A DNA stretch of 60,727 bases, from positions 1-60,727 of the forward strand of contig NZ_JABBCH010000020.1 in NCBI RefSeq assembly GCF_012952295.1. Direction: 5' to 3'. The notes below the pieces were generated by a model that was not told the origin of the DNA, searched no databases, and saw only the letters and a program-made list of their open reading frames with translations. The position numbers and the translations under genes are program-made. Origin of the DNA: Crystallibacter degradans. GTDB lineage: Bacteria > Actinomycetota > Actinomycetes > Actinomycetales > Micrococcaceae. Of the stretch, positions 1 through 7,549 are shown in pieces. Position 1 is the first letter of the stretch. Every line of letters starts with the position of its first letter.

Positions 1-217
1 TCCGGCCGATGTACGTGGTGAAGTAATCGCCCACGTTCGGGATCTGGCTCTCGTGCGCCAGGTAGACCCAGTTGCCCTCGAAGATGTGCTTCATCTCGAG
101 TTCAAAGATCTCCTCGTCCGTGAAGATCTTGCGTTTGGTCCGGTGGATCCCGTTCTCGTGATCCTCGACGACGGCATCGTCCAGCGTAGCGCTGACATCG
201 CTCAGTGCCTGGGTCAT
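1..217 (-). CDS. benA: Benzoate 1,2-dioxygenase large subunit, N-terminal part (cut by window edge)
   Basis: Only the first 72 codons lie in the window. The large (alpha) subunit of the ring-hydroxylating benzoate dioxygenase converts benzoate to a cis-diol, the step before catechol. The visible N-terminus contains [20 protein letters not shown] followed by [16 protein letters not shown], a stretch typical of BenA/XylX proteins just before the Rieske domain. The start was chosen because AAGGAG sits 6 bases before this ATG; an in-frame ATG five codons upstream would place that ribosome site inside the gene. It is divergent from catA, which supports benzoate rather than another aromatic acid as substrate. 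The Rieske and iron-binding residues are outside the window. Confidence 0.85.
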   Translation of the reverse strand, partial: MTQALSDVSATLDDAVVEDHENGIHRTKRKIFTDEEIFELEMKHIFEGNWVYLAHESQIPNVGDYFTTYIGR

Positions 218-322
218 CTTCGTCTCCTTCATCTATGTCCGCGGCCACGCAACCATGTGGTCGCAGTCACGCGGGGTCTTGACATTTAGCGACCACTCTT
301 CCAGCCGGAGGCGTACCTCACA

Positions 323-338
323 CTAGGGGCGCCCCTAG
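323..338. promoter_or_regulatory. Perfect 16-bp palindrome in the benA-catA divergent region
   Basis: CTAGGGGCGCCCCTAG is its own reverse complement. It is followed at once by TTGACCTAGGG, which repeats the CCTAGGG word. It lies roughly midway between the divergent benA and catA starts (218-537, 320 bases with no gene), so an operator for a shared regulator is the simplest reading. I see no convincing -10 element paired with the TTGACC. Confidence 0.45.
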
Positions 339-537
339 GGTTGACCTAGGGTGGAATTGAAACGACACACATATCAATACGGCTGATTTTCGTATTTGTC
401 CGTCCTAAACAATGTGGTTAGGGTTACAGCAACACGTTTTTCTGTATCGCTGCTCACCAAACAGCAGTGCGGGGCGCGGCTTGGGGAACAGGGCCGCATC
501 CGGCAGCGGTACCGCCAAAGGAAAAGAAGGAAACGAC

Positions 538-1386
538 ATGACACAGGAAATTCAGGCCACCGCCGCCGCCTCGGGTGCCAACGCAACCGAGCGCTTCCGT
601 GAGAACAAGAAGTTTGCCGCAGACACCAGCAAGGAACGCGTTAACCTGCTGGCGTCCCGGGTGATCGGGGCGATCAACGACACGATCCTGGAAGAGAAGG
701 TCACCTACGACGAGTACAACGCGCTGAAGGCGTGGCTGATCCAGGTTGGCGAGGACGGCGAATGGCCGCTGTTCCTCGACGTGTGGGTCGAGCACTCCGT
801 CGAAGAGGTTGCCAGCGAAGACCGCGAGGGCAGCAAGGGCACCATCGAAGGCCCGTACTACGTTCCGGATTCCCCGTCCCAGCAGACCCCGGCCACGCTG
901 CCGATGCGCGACGACGAGCCGGGCACGCCGCTGCTGTTCCAGGGTCGTATCACCAACGTCGACGGCGAACCGCTGGCCGGCGGCATCGTGGAGATCTGGC
1001 ACGCGGATGACCAGGGCTTCTACTCCCAGTTCGCACCGGGTCTGCCCGAATGGAACCTGCGCGGCACCGTGGTTGCCGATGCCGACGGTTTCTACCAGAT
1101 CAACACCATGCAGCCGGCCCCGTACCAGATCCCGACGGACGGTGCCTGCGGCAAGCTGATCGCCGCCGCCGGCTGGCACGCCTGGCGTCCCGCGCACATC
1201 CACGTCAAGGTGCACGCTGCCGACCACCAGCTCATCACCGCCCAGCTGTACTTCGTGGGCGACGAGCACCTCTCGGACGACATCGCCTCGGCCGTAAAGC
1301 CTGAACTGGTCCTGGACCCGCAGGACAAGGCGGACGGCACCGGCCGCGAAGTCACCTATAACTTCGTGCTTGACCCGGCCAAGTAA
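538..1386 (+). CDS. catA: Catechol 1,2-dioxygenase (intradiol)
   Basis: 282 aa cytosolic Fe(III) enzyme that cleaves catechol between the two hydroxyls to cis,cis-muconate, the entry to the ortho (beta-ketoadipate) pathway. The four iron ligands are visible with correct spacing: Tyr162 (in GFYSQF), Tyr196 (in PAPYQIP, 24 residues before the histidine as in the family), His220 and His222 (PAHIHV). The N-terminal helical dimerisation domain precedes a beta-sandwich domain beginning near GTPLLFQGRITN. The start is the ATG preceded by GAAGGAAACGAC; an upstream in-frame extension has no ribosome site and no family resemblance. It is divergent from benA, and a hairpin follows the stop. Chlorocatechol or hydroxyquinol dioxygenase is less likely given the benA neighbour. 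Confidence 0.93.
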   Translation: MTQEIQATAAASGANATERFRENKKFAADTSKERVNLLASRVIGAINDTILEEKVTYDEYNALKAWLIQVGEDGEWPLFLDVWVEHSVEEVASEDREGSKGTIEGPYYVPDSPSQQTPATLPMRDDEPGTPLLFQGRITNVDGEPLAGGIVEIWHADDQGFYSQFAPGLPEWNLRGTVVADADGFYQINTMQPAPYQIPTDGACGKLIAAAGWHAWRPAHIHVKVHAADHQLITAQLYFVGDEHLSDDIASAVKPELVLDPQDKADGTGREVTYNFVLDPAK

Positions 1387-1403
1387 AACCGGCACCGGTT
1401 TTT

Positions 1404-1443
1404 GCGGCACCGTGAGCGGAGATGGATCCGTTCGCGGTGCCGC
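1404..1443 (+). terminator. Hairpin after catA
   Basis: A 9-bp perfect stem (GCGGCACCG / CGGTGCCGC) lies 18 bases past the catA stop. Just before it is AAAACCGG-CA-CCGGTTTTT, a second symmetric element ending in five T. Together they look like a terminator for catA. Confidence 0.6.
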
Positions 1444-1448
1444 TGCAT

Positions 1449-1649
1449 TTAAGCCTGCGAAGTTGTTGTGTCCGGCTCGACAGCGGATCTGGATCCGCCA
1501 CCGGCACTATTGGCGATCAGCATGCCGAAGTCGCGGCCCCGGGCCAGCCGGTCCTGCCAATCGTCGTCGTTCTTCGCAGCATCCCAGGAATGCACCATCA
1601 TGGATCGAGAGTACGCCTGCTGATCGTGCGCGGTCTGCGATACGGTCAA
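1449..1649 (-). CDS. Doubtful small ORF, no recognised family
   Basis: The 320-base gap between catA and the Nudix gene holds this minus-strand frame of 66 codons from a TTG, or about 50 from the tandem ATGs near 1604. It reads MMVHSWDAAKNDDDWQDRLA then RGRDFGMLIANSAGG. The sequence is polar and protein-like, but there is no ribosome site before either start and I recognise no family. The frame contains a loose relative (AAGAACGACGACGA) of the dispersed NNDGG-type motif found elsewhere in the window. It could be a small gene, a remnant or chance. Confidence 0.25.
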   Translation of the reverse strand: MTVSQTAHDQQAYSRSMMVHSWDAAKNDDDWQDRLARGRDFGMLIANSAGGGSRSAVEPDTTTSQA

Positions 1650-1706
1650 AGCTGGCAGCGGCAGCGGTAGCCGCAGGGACAGTGGCAGTGGAGGAAGGGG
1701 CCGGCA

Positions 1707-2420
1707 ATGACTTTAGTGGGGTCTGCGGCGACAGTGGTGCTGCTGCGCGATTCCCTGGCCGGACCGGAAGTGCTGCTGCTCGAGCGGCCACGGCATACCG
1801 GCTCCTTTGCCGGCGCGTGGGTTTTTCCGGGCGGCCGGGTGGATCCGGAGGACTATGCCGGCGCTTCCGCGGATACCAATAACGACGGCGGTGCGGACAG
1901 GTCCGGGGATGAGGCGCACGAGCTGGCCGCCGCCCGCCGTGCCGGGGTGCGGGAAACCGTGGAGGAGACGGGCGTAGTGGTTCCGCCGGAGAGCCTGACC
2001 CACCTGTCCTGCTGGATCCCGCCGGCTGAGGCCTCGAAGCGGCTAAAGACCTGGTTCTTCCTCGCATCTGCCCCGGCGCAGGAGATACAGCTGAACGAGG
2101 GCGAGCTGATGGACTATGCCTGGCTGACACCTGCGGAAGCACTGCGCCGCCATCAGGAAGCAATCATGCAGCTGGTCACGCCAACCTGGGTGACGCTGCA
2201 CTTGCTGCTGCAGGATTCGACCGTGGCCGGGGCTCTGGAGCGGGCGGCTTCGGGCGAACCGGAGACCTTCCAGAGCCGCCGGCTGGCGACGAGCGGTGGC
2301 AGCCAGGTGATCGTCTGGGCCGGCGACGTCGACTACGAGCAAAGCAGTCTCGCGGCGCAGGCCACTGGCAAGCACCGGCTGACGATGAATGGCTTGAACT
2401 GGATCTACGAGCGCAGCTAG
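1707..2420 (+). CDS. Nudix hydrolase family protein
   Basis: 237 aa. Nudix enzymes hydrolyse nucleoside diphosphates linked to another group, often with Mg2+. The core motif is present as AGVRETVEETGVVV, giving the REUxEExGU signature, with GAWVFPGGRVDPED upstream as usual. The glutamate normally eight residues before RE is alanine here, as in the NUDT19-like/RNU branch. Between strand and helix is a polar insertion containing N58-N59-D60-G61-G62, encoded by a copy of a DNA motif dispersed in this window. The start ATG has GGAGGAAGG about 8 bases upstream. It is convergent with the MhuD-like gene. Substrate cannot be assigned. Confidence 0.82.
   Translation: MTLVGSAATVVLLRDSLAGPEVLLLERPRHTGSFAGAWVFPGGRVDPEDYAGASADTNNDGGADRSGDEAHELAAARRAGVRETVEETGVVVPPESLTHLSCWIPPAEASKRLKTWFFLASAPAQEIQLNEGELMDYAWLTPAEALRRHQEAIMQLVTPTWVTLHLLLQDSTVAGALERAASGEPETFQSRRLATSGGSQVIVWAGDVDYEQSSLAAQATGKHRLTMNGLNWIYERS
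1878..1894 (+). repeat. Dispersed NNDGG-type motif, copy A (inside Nudix gene)
   Basis: AATAACGACGGCGGTGC, in frame as Asn-Asn-Asp-Gly-Gly-Ala in a loop insertion of the Nudix protein. Same word as copies near 31796, 31859, 39551, 53621 and 57604. Confidence 0.5.
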
Positions 2421-2440
2421 CCAGCCCGCTGACCGAATAA

Positions 2441-2779
2441 TCAGGCGTTGGCGGTGTTGCCCGCGCTGCCGCCGGATACCTTGTAGCTCCACAGCTCCGC
2501 GGACATGCCCACAGGCTTCTGCGGCGGCGCGCCCTCGCCGCCTTCCTGCGAGTGGCCGTGGCCGAAAGCCTTCGAGCTCTTCCACGCCTCGAAGGACTCC
2601 TCGTCCCGCCAGCGGGTGATGACCAGCCAGGTGTTGCGCTCGTCAGTGGGCTGCAGCAGTTCGAAACCCTCGAAGCCGTCCTGGTTGTCCACGGCGCCGG
2701 CGCGCGCCGCGAAGCGCTTGGCCAGCTCGTCTCCGGAGTCGGCGGGTACGGTAATGGCGTTGATTTTCACGATGCTCAT
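2441..2779 (-). CDS. MhuD-like haem-degrading monooxygenase (ABM fold)
   Basis: 112 aa. It opens MSIVKINAITVPADSGDELA then KRFAARA, closely matching mycobacterial MhuD, which cleaves haem to mycobilin and iron. Residues known in MhuD are conserved: Asn7 and Arg26 at the same positions, Trp in FEAWKSS, and a His in the following FGHGHSQ, which has two candidate histidines one residue apart from the reference spacing. The C-terminal extension after SAELWSYKV is short and polar. I chose the ATG at MSIVK; an upstream in-frame ATG adds ten residues with no family match. The gene stands alone, convergent with the Nudix gene. A general antibiotic-biosynthesis-monooxygenase-domain stress protein is the alternative. 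Confidence 0.75.
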   Translation of the reverse strand: MSIVKINAITVPADSGDELAKRFAARAGAVDNQDGFEGFELLQPTDERNTWLVITRWRDEESFEAWKSSKAFGHGHSQEGGEGAPPQKPVGMSAELWSYKVSGGSAGNTANA

Positions 2780-2858
2780 GGGCCTATTATGCTCGGACTC
2801 ACTGACCATAGACTGGGTCCAGCCCTATATGACGGCCCTTTTATGACAGGAGCGCACG

Positions 2859-3080
2859 ATGGCACGGAAGAAAAATTGGAAGGAACTCAACAACGGCCAG
2901 AAGGCCCGGGGCGCGCTGATGATCGGCGTCCAGTTGGGACTGCAGGCCGTGGCGCTGAAGGACCTGAAGCGCCGCTCCGCCGCGGAGGTCAATGGACCGA
3001 AGGCGGCCTGGGTGGCCGGCACGTTCGTCAACTTCCTGGGCCCCATCGCCTACTTCCTTTTCGGCCGCAGGAAGGTTTAG
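2859..3080 (+). CDS. Small PLDc_N-type membrane protein
   Basis: 73 aa with a basic N-terminus (MARKKNWKELNN), one amphipathic or partly hydrophobic segment (GALMIGVQLGLQAVAL) and a C-terminal membrane segment, AAWVAGTFVNFLGPIAYFLF, ending GRRKV. The GPIAYFLFGRRK ending is characteristic of the phospholipase D nuclease N-terminal (PLDc_N) family of small actinobacterial membrane proteins, whose function is unknown. AGGAG lies 8 bases before the ATG. Its stop overlaps the stop of the convergent flavin reductase gene by a few bases. Confidence 0.7.
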   Translation: MARKKNWKELNNGQKARGALMIGVQLGLQAVALKDLKRRSAAEVNGPKAAWVAGTFVNFLGPIAYFLFGRRKV

Positions 3081-3682
3081 CTTTTCGGCCAGTCGCGGTA
3101 GGGGATTCGGTCGATCGTGACGATCTGTCCCAGCCGGCTCCACTCGTTGAGCCCCAGCCGGGCCAGTGGCTTTAGCCTGCGCGCCTCCGGATGCTTGCCG
3201 TCCAGCATCTCGTGATTGACGACGGCGTGGCTCACCTCCCCGAGGACCAGCCACGAATTGCCCACCGGCACGATCCGGTGCAGCTTGCATTCCAGCGCCG
3301 CCGGCGATTCCGCGACCCTCGCCGGACGCACGGTGAAGCTCGACTCCATCGCCAGTCCCACGGCGTCGAACTCGCTGATATCGGCGGGAAAATTGGTGCC
3401 CGTGCCATTGATCTCCGCGAACAGGTCTTCGGAGGCGAAGTTGACCACGAATTCGCCGGTGGCCTCCACGTTGTTCAGCGAGTCCTTCCGTGCGGTCGGG
3501 GTGAACTGGACGATCGGCGGATCGGTGGAGGCGACCGTGAAGAAGGAATGCGGGGCGAGATTGGGAATGCCCTCGGCGCTGAGCGTCGAGACCCAGGCGA
3601 TCGGGCGCGGGATGACCACGGATGTCAGGAACTTGTAGAAGTCCCGGGAGCCCATGTCGTCAGGGGAAAAGTCCACTCGCAT
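3077..3682 (-). CDS. Flavin reductase-like (FMN-binding split barrel) protein
   Basis: 201 aa. The DIM6/NTAB flavin reductase-like fold is shown by SVVIPRPIAWVSTLSAEGIP, NLAPHSFFTVASTDPPIVQF near residues 20-65, then KDSLNNVEATGEFVVNF and a later GNSWLVLGEVSHAVV. Proteins of this branch bind FMN and often work as NADH:FMN oxidoreductases, or act on flavin substrates of unknown nature. It is divergent from a LysR regulator 65 bases away, which suggests that the regulator controls it. No monooxygenase partner is adjacent. Confidence 0.78.
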   Translation of the reverse strand: MRVDFSPDDMGSRDFYKFLTSVVIPRPIAWVSTLSAEGIPNLAPHSFFTVASTDPPIVQFTPTARKDSLNNVEATGEFVVNFASEDLFAEINGTGTNFPADISEFDAVGLAMESSFTVRPARVAESPAALECKLHRIVPVGNSWLVLGEVSHAVVNHEMLDGKHPEARRLKPLARLGLNEWSRLGQIVTIDRIPYRDWPKS

Positions 3683-3747
3683 GGTTTCATAACACCATAG
3701 CTACCCGCATCCGGCGGAGTGATCCGCGAGGGCTGGAGGCTGCGACG

Positions 3748-4626
3748 ATGGACCTGAACCTGCTGCGCACGTTCCTCTCCGTCTACGAAACGGGCAGCCT
3801 GACCCTGACCGCGCGGGCGCTGTTCGTCACGCAGCCCTCGGTCAGCCACACCTTGGCCCGGCTGCGGCAGGAACTCGGGGACGAGCTTTTTGTCCGCGGC
3901 GGCCGGCGGATGGAACCGACACCGTTGGCGCGCGAACTCTACCCGGTGTTCCAAGAATCGGTCAGCAGGATCGACCTCGCCGTCGACAGCGTCAGGACCT
4001 TTGACCCTGCGACGTCGGCGTACCGGTTCCGGCTCTGCCTTTCGGACCTGGGGGAGCTGGGTTTCCTGCCGCAGATCCTGCGCCGGATCTCTGCCGAGGC
4101 GCCGGAGGTGGAAGTCGAAGTGGTGCCGATGGAAATCGAGTACCTTGCCGAGTGGCTGGCCAAGGGGTCGGTGGACGCGGCCATAGCGTCCTGGCCCATC
4201 AGCGGCAGCTTCGAGAGCGTGCTGCTGAAGAGGGAAAAGTATGTCTGCCTGCTGCGCAAAGACTTCCCGCTGGCCGGTGAACACCTCAACATGGCGGAGT
4301 TCCTCGCCGCCGGGCATGCCATCGTGGCGCGCAGCACGGGACACCAGCTCGCAGAGCAGGCAATGGACGCTCTGGGCATCGTCCGGCGTTCCACCGTCAT
4401 GGTCCACCATTTTGCGGTGCTGCCCGCCATTGTCTCGGAGTGCAATCTGGCCGCTATTGTCCCGGAGTCCATGGCGGCCGGATGGCTGCAGCAGTGGCCG
4501 CTGAAGATCGAGGATCTGCCCTTCGACGTACTGCCCCTTGAGGTGACGCTACACCGGCGCGCGGCGGACCGGGAGTCGGCGGCGTTGGCCTGGTTCCATC
4601 AGGCGCTGCTTGAAGCCCTCACCTGA
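3748..4626 (+). CDS. LysR-family transcriptional regulator
   Basis: 292 aa. The N-terminal winged helix-turn-helix starts at once (MDLNLLRTFLSVYETGSLTL, then QPSVSHTLARLRQELGDELF VR), followed by a two-lobed effector domain from about residue 90 (YRFRLCLSDLGELGFLPQIL). The ATG with GGAGG 8 bases upstream was chosen; a longer frame upstream runs through the divergent promoter. It sits between a divergent flavin reductase gene and a co-directional solute-binding protein/ThDP enzyme block, so either could be its target. The effector is unknown. Confidence 0.85.
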   Translation: MDLNLLRTFLSVYETGSLTLTARALFVTQPSVSHTLARLRQELGDELFVRGGRRMEPTPLARELYPVFQESVSRIDLAVDSVRTFDPATSAYRFRLCLSDLGELGFLPQILRRISAEAPEVEVEVVPMEIEYLAEWLAKGSVDAAIASWPISGSFESVLLKREKYVCLLRKDFPLAGEHLNMAEFLAAGHAIVARSTGHQLAEQAMDALGIVRRSTVMVHHFAVLPAIVSECNLAAIVPESMAAGWLQQWPLKIEDLPFDVLPLEVTLHRRAADRESAALAWFHQALLEALT

Positions 4627-4744
4627 CTCCCGTGACTATTAGCTGTATCTATTTCAACTAGTCATATTATTCAGTGGTCTCATGGATCACAGCTTCCTAG
4701 ACTGGAGCCGACTGCGGACCTTCAGCTTCAACACAAGGAAGTGC

Positions 4745-5728
4745 ATGATGAAACGACTGGTCACTACAATTTTCGCCGGGGCCTCACTGGTCCTCCTGAG
4801 CTCGTGCGGTTCCGGCACGCCGTCGGGAGCGGGCAGCGGGCCCGCCAACGGCGATGCGGCGGCGGGCCTGACCGAGGTGACCGTCGGCGCCATCCCGATC
4901 GGCGATGTTGCACCGATCCACCTGGGCAAGGCGAAGGGCTTTTTCGAAGAGGAAGGACTGGACCTGACCATCGAAAACACCACCGGCGGCGCGGTCGCCG
5001 TGCCCGGCGTGGTCAGCGGCAGCTTCGACTTCGCCTTCGGTAACACCGTCTCGTTGATGGTCGCCCGTGACCAGGGGCTGGACCTGAAATACGTCGCCAA
5101 CGGAACTACGACGGCGGGTGGAGACGAAGGCGACTTTGCCGGCGTCGTTGTTGCAGCGGATTCGGACATCCGGACGGTCGCCGACCTGGAGGGCAAGACG
5201 GTGTCGTCCAACAACCTCGCCAACATTGGCGACACCGCGGTCCGGACCGCGGTGGACAAGGCCGGCGGGGACGGTTCCAAGCCGACCTTTGTCGAAGTGG
5301 CGTTCCCGGACGCGCTCGCTGCAGTGGAGAACGGGCAGGTCGATGCGGCGCTGATTCTGGAGCCGTTCCTGACGCCGGCGATCCAGAGTGGTGCCCGCGT
5401 GGTGTCCTGGCCGTACGCTGAGAGCCATCCGAACCTGGACATCGGCGGGTACTTCACCACTGAGCAGAAGATCGAGCAGGACCCCGGGATGGTGGAGAAG
5501 TTCACCGCCTCCATGAAGAAGTCCATGGAGTACGCGCAGGAGAACCCGGAAGAAGTCCGCGAGATTATCGGCACCTACACGCAGATCGACAAGGAACTGC
5601 TGGACGAGATCGCCCTGCCGCGCTTTACCCCGGAGTTCCACCGGGACGCAGCCCAGACCCTGGGCGAAGCGGCCCTGAAGTACGGCACCATCGACAAGGC
5701 GCCGGACCTGGACGCGCTGCTGCCATAG
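4745..5728 (+). CDS. Lipoprotein solute-binding protein, NMT1/SsuA-like (first of two paralogues)
   Basis: 327 aa. Signal peptide with lipobox LLSSC (Cys21) for anchoring outside the membrane, a Ser/Gly-rich linker, then a periplasmic-binding-protein type II fold (VTVGAIPIGDVAPIHLGKAK GFFEEEGL; FVEVAFPDALAAVENGQVDA). Proteins of this group bind sulfonates, aromatic acids or thiamine precursors for ABC importers. The tandem ATGs at the start follow AAGGAAG. It shares long blocks with the protein encoded at 7550-8530 (IPI.DVAPI.LG, GFFEE.GLDL, YTQ.D). No permease or ATPase gene is nearby, so it must use a distant transporter or act as a sensor. It lies 26 bases before the ThDP enzyme gene, probably in one operon. 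Confidence 0.82.
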   Translation: MMKRLVTTIFAGASLVLLSSCGSGTPSGAGSGPANGDAAAGLTEVTVGAIPIGDVAPIHLGKAKGFFEEEGLDLTIENTTGGAVAVPGVVSGSFDFAFGNTVSLMVARDQGLDLKYVANGTTTAGGDEGDFAGVVVAADSDIRTVADLEGKTVSSNNLANIGDTAVRTAVDKAGGDGSKPTFVEVAFPDALAAVENGQVDAALILEPFLTPAIQSGARVVSWPYAESHPNLDIGGYFTTEQKIEQDPGMVEKFTASMKKSMEYAQENPEEVREIIGTYTQIDKELLDEIALPRFTPEFHRDAAQTLGEAALKYGTIDKAPDLDALLP

Positions 5729-5754
5729 CCAACAAACCATAGAAAAGGATTGAT

Positions 5755-7395
5755 ATGAGAGTCGCAGAAGCTGTTGGACGCACTTTGGCCCAGTTGGGTA
5801 TTGGACACGCTTTCGGGGTCACCGGAAGCGGCAACTTCCACGTAACCAACGCCCTGATGGATGCCGGCGTGAAGTTCACGGCGGCGCGGCACGAGAATGG
5901 GGCGGCCTGCATGGCCGATGCCTACTCCCGTGCCAGCGGCCAGGTTTCGGTGCTCAGCGTGCACCAGGGCTGCGGGCTGACCAACGCCATGACCGGGATC
6001 GGGGAAGCGGCCAAGAGCCGGACGCCTCTGCTGGTGCTTTCCGGCGAGACGCCGCCCACGGACAAGGCCTCCAACTTCTGGATCGACCAGGCGGGTGCCG
6101 TTGGCGCATTGGGGGCCAAGGTGGAGCGGATCCATTCTGCCCGGACGGCGGTTGCGGACGCGGTCCGGGCCTACCGGCTGGCCCGGGATGAGCGGCGGAC
6201 TGTCCTGTTGAACCTGCCGCTGGATGTGCAGGAAGAGCAGATCGACTGGTCCCCGGAGCTGGTGCCGGACATTGCGCCCCGGCTGGCGGCCGGCCCCTCG
6301 CCGGAGGCGATTTCCCGGCTGGCAGACCTGCTGGAGGAGGCCGAACGGCCGGTCCTCGTGGGAGGCCGCGGGGCTTTCGGCGCGAAGGGGGAAATCCGCG
6401 CGCTCGCGGCACGGACCGGCGCGCTGCTGACCACCTCTGCCGTGGGCCGTGGATTGTTCAACGAGGACCCGTGGCACCTGGACGTGATGGGTGGCTTCGC
6501 CAGCCCGGTGACGGCCGAGCTGGTCCAAGGGGCCGACGTCGTTGTTGCCTTCGGTGCCAGCCTGAACCGCTGGACTTCGCGCAGCGGTTCCTTGCTAGAG
6601 ACGGCCACCGTGGTGCAGGTGGACGATACGGCCGAAGCCATCGGCTTCCACCGGCCCGTCGAGTTGGGGGTCATCGGAGACTCGGCCCTGGTGGCCGCGG
6701 CCGTGGACGCCGAACTCGAGCGGCGGGCGGTCAGCAAAACGGGCTACCGGACCGAGGACGTGGCGGTGCAGATCAAGTCCGGCCGGCGCTGGCGCGATGT
6801 CCCGTTCGAGGAGATTGCCACGGCGGAGACCATCGATCCCCGGACGCTGACTATCGCGCTGGATGACTTGCTGCCGATGGAGCGCGTGGTGGTTCCGGAC
6901 GGCGGAAACTTCAACGGCTACCCGGCCATGTTTTTCCAGATTCCGGATGAACGCGGTTACTGCGTGCCGCTGGCATTCCAGTCGATCGGCTTGGCGCTGC
7001 CGTCCGCCATCGGTGCCGCCCTGGCAACTCCCGGCCGGATGGCGGTGGCCGGGATCGGCGACGGCGGCTTCATGATGAGCTTGACCGAACTCGATACTGC
7101 GGTACGGCTGAAGCTGCCGATGGTCGCGGTGGTCTACAACGACAACGCTTACGGCGCCGAGGTCCACCACTTTGTCCACGAGGGCGCGTCGATGGAGGCG
7201 GTGGAGTTCCCGGAAACGGACATTGCCGCCGTCGCACGCGGTTTCGGCTGCACGGGGGTCACCGTGCGTTCGGTCCAGGACCTGCAGGGTGTGCGGGACT
7301 GGCTGGAGGGGGAGCGGACCACGCCTCTGGTGATTGACGCGAAGATCAGTTCCTTCCCGTCGTGGGTGCTGGCCCATACGTTCGACGACGAGTAG
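5755..7395 (+). CDS. Thiamine-diphosphate-dependent enzyme (acetolactate synthase / decarboxylase type)
   Basis: 546 aa with the three domains of the family. The N-terminal pyrimidine-binding domain carries the activating glutamate Glu47 in ARHENGAACMADAYSR; a central domain spans about residues 185-320; the C-terminal domain has the ThDP-Mg motif starting G435-D436-G437 and ending in YNDNAYGAEVHH. These enzymes decarboxylate 2-oxo acids or transfer two-carbon units. The enzyme is embedded between two paralogous solute-binding proteins, so I infer that it processes a 2-oxo acid derived from the imported solute. AGGA precedes the ATG. I cannot separate acetolactate synthase-like, sulfopyruvate, phosphonopyruvate or benzoylformate decarboxylase activity by eye. 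Confidence 0.83.
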   Translation: MRVAEAVGRTLAQLGIGHAFGVTGSGNFHVTNALMDAGVKFTAARHENGAACMADAYSRASGQVSVLSVHQGCGLTNAMTGIGEAAKSRTPLLVLSGETPPTDKASNFWIDQAGAVGALGAKVERIHSARTAVADAVRAYRLARDERRTVLLNLPLDVQEEQIDWSPELVPDIAPRLAAGPSPEAISRLADLLEEAERPVLVGGRGAFGAKGEIRALAARTGALLTTSAVGRGLFNEDPWHLDVMGGFASPVTAELVQGADVVVAFGASLNRWTSRSGSLLETATVVQVDDTAEAIGFHRPVELGVIGDSALVAAAVDAELERRAVSKTGYRTEDVAVQIKSGRRWRDVPFEEIATAETIDPRTLTIALDDLLPMERVVVPDGGNFNGYPAMFFQIPDERGYCVPLAFQSIGLALPSAIGAALATPGRMAVAGIGDGGFMMSLTELDTAVRLKLPMVAVVYNDNAYGAEVHHFVHEGASMEAVEFPETDIAAVARGFGCTGVTVRSVQDLQGVRDWLEGERTTPLVIDAKISSFPSWVLAHTFDDE

Positions 7396-7450
7396 GGGCT
7401 TTCTGTCCGAGGCGGTGCGTCACGATGTGGACAAGATCCGACTCGAACCG

Positions 7451-7479
7451 TTGACCGGCACTATGGCCATAGGTATTGT
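7451..7479 (+). promoter_or_regulatory. Sigma-70-like promoter with palindrome in the spacer
   Basis: TTGACC, 17 bases, TATTGT. The spacer contains CTATGGCCATAG (7461-7472), a perfect 12-bp palindrome placed where a repressor would block polymerase. It lies about 70 bases before the second solute-binding protein gene. The same arms with two different central bases (CTATGCGCATAG) occur in the vanR-vanA region at 28112. Confidence 0.5.
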
Positions 7480-7549
7480 GATGCGGGGCACGCTTTGGGG
7501 TCTTTGTTCGTGCCTTTGCTTTGTTGGGAACCGGGATTTGGAGAAGCAA

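Noticed and set aside
454-1410. Long minus-strand open frame opposite catA
   Set aside because: It is the complement of a real GC-rich gene with iron ligands and a ribosome site; the minus-strand translation has no family features.
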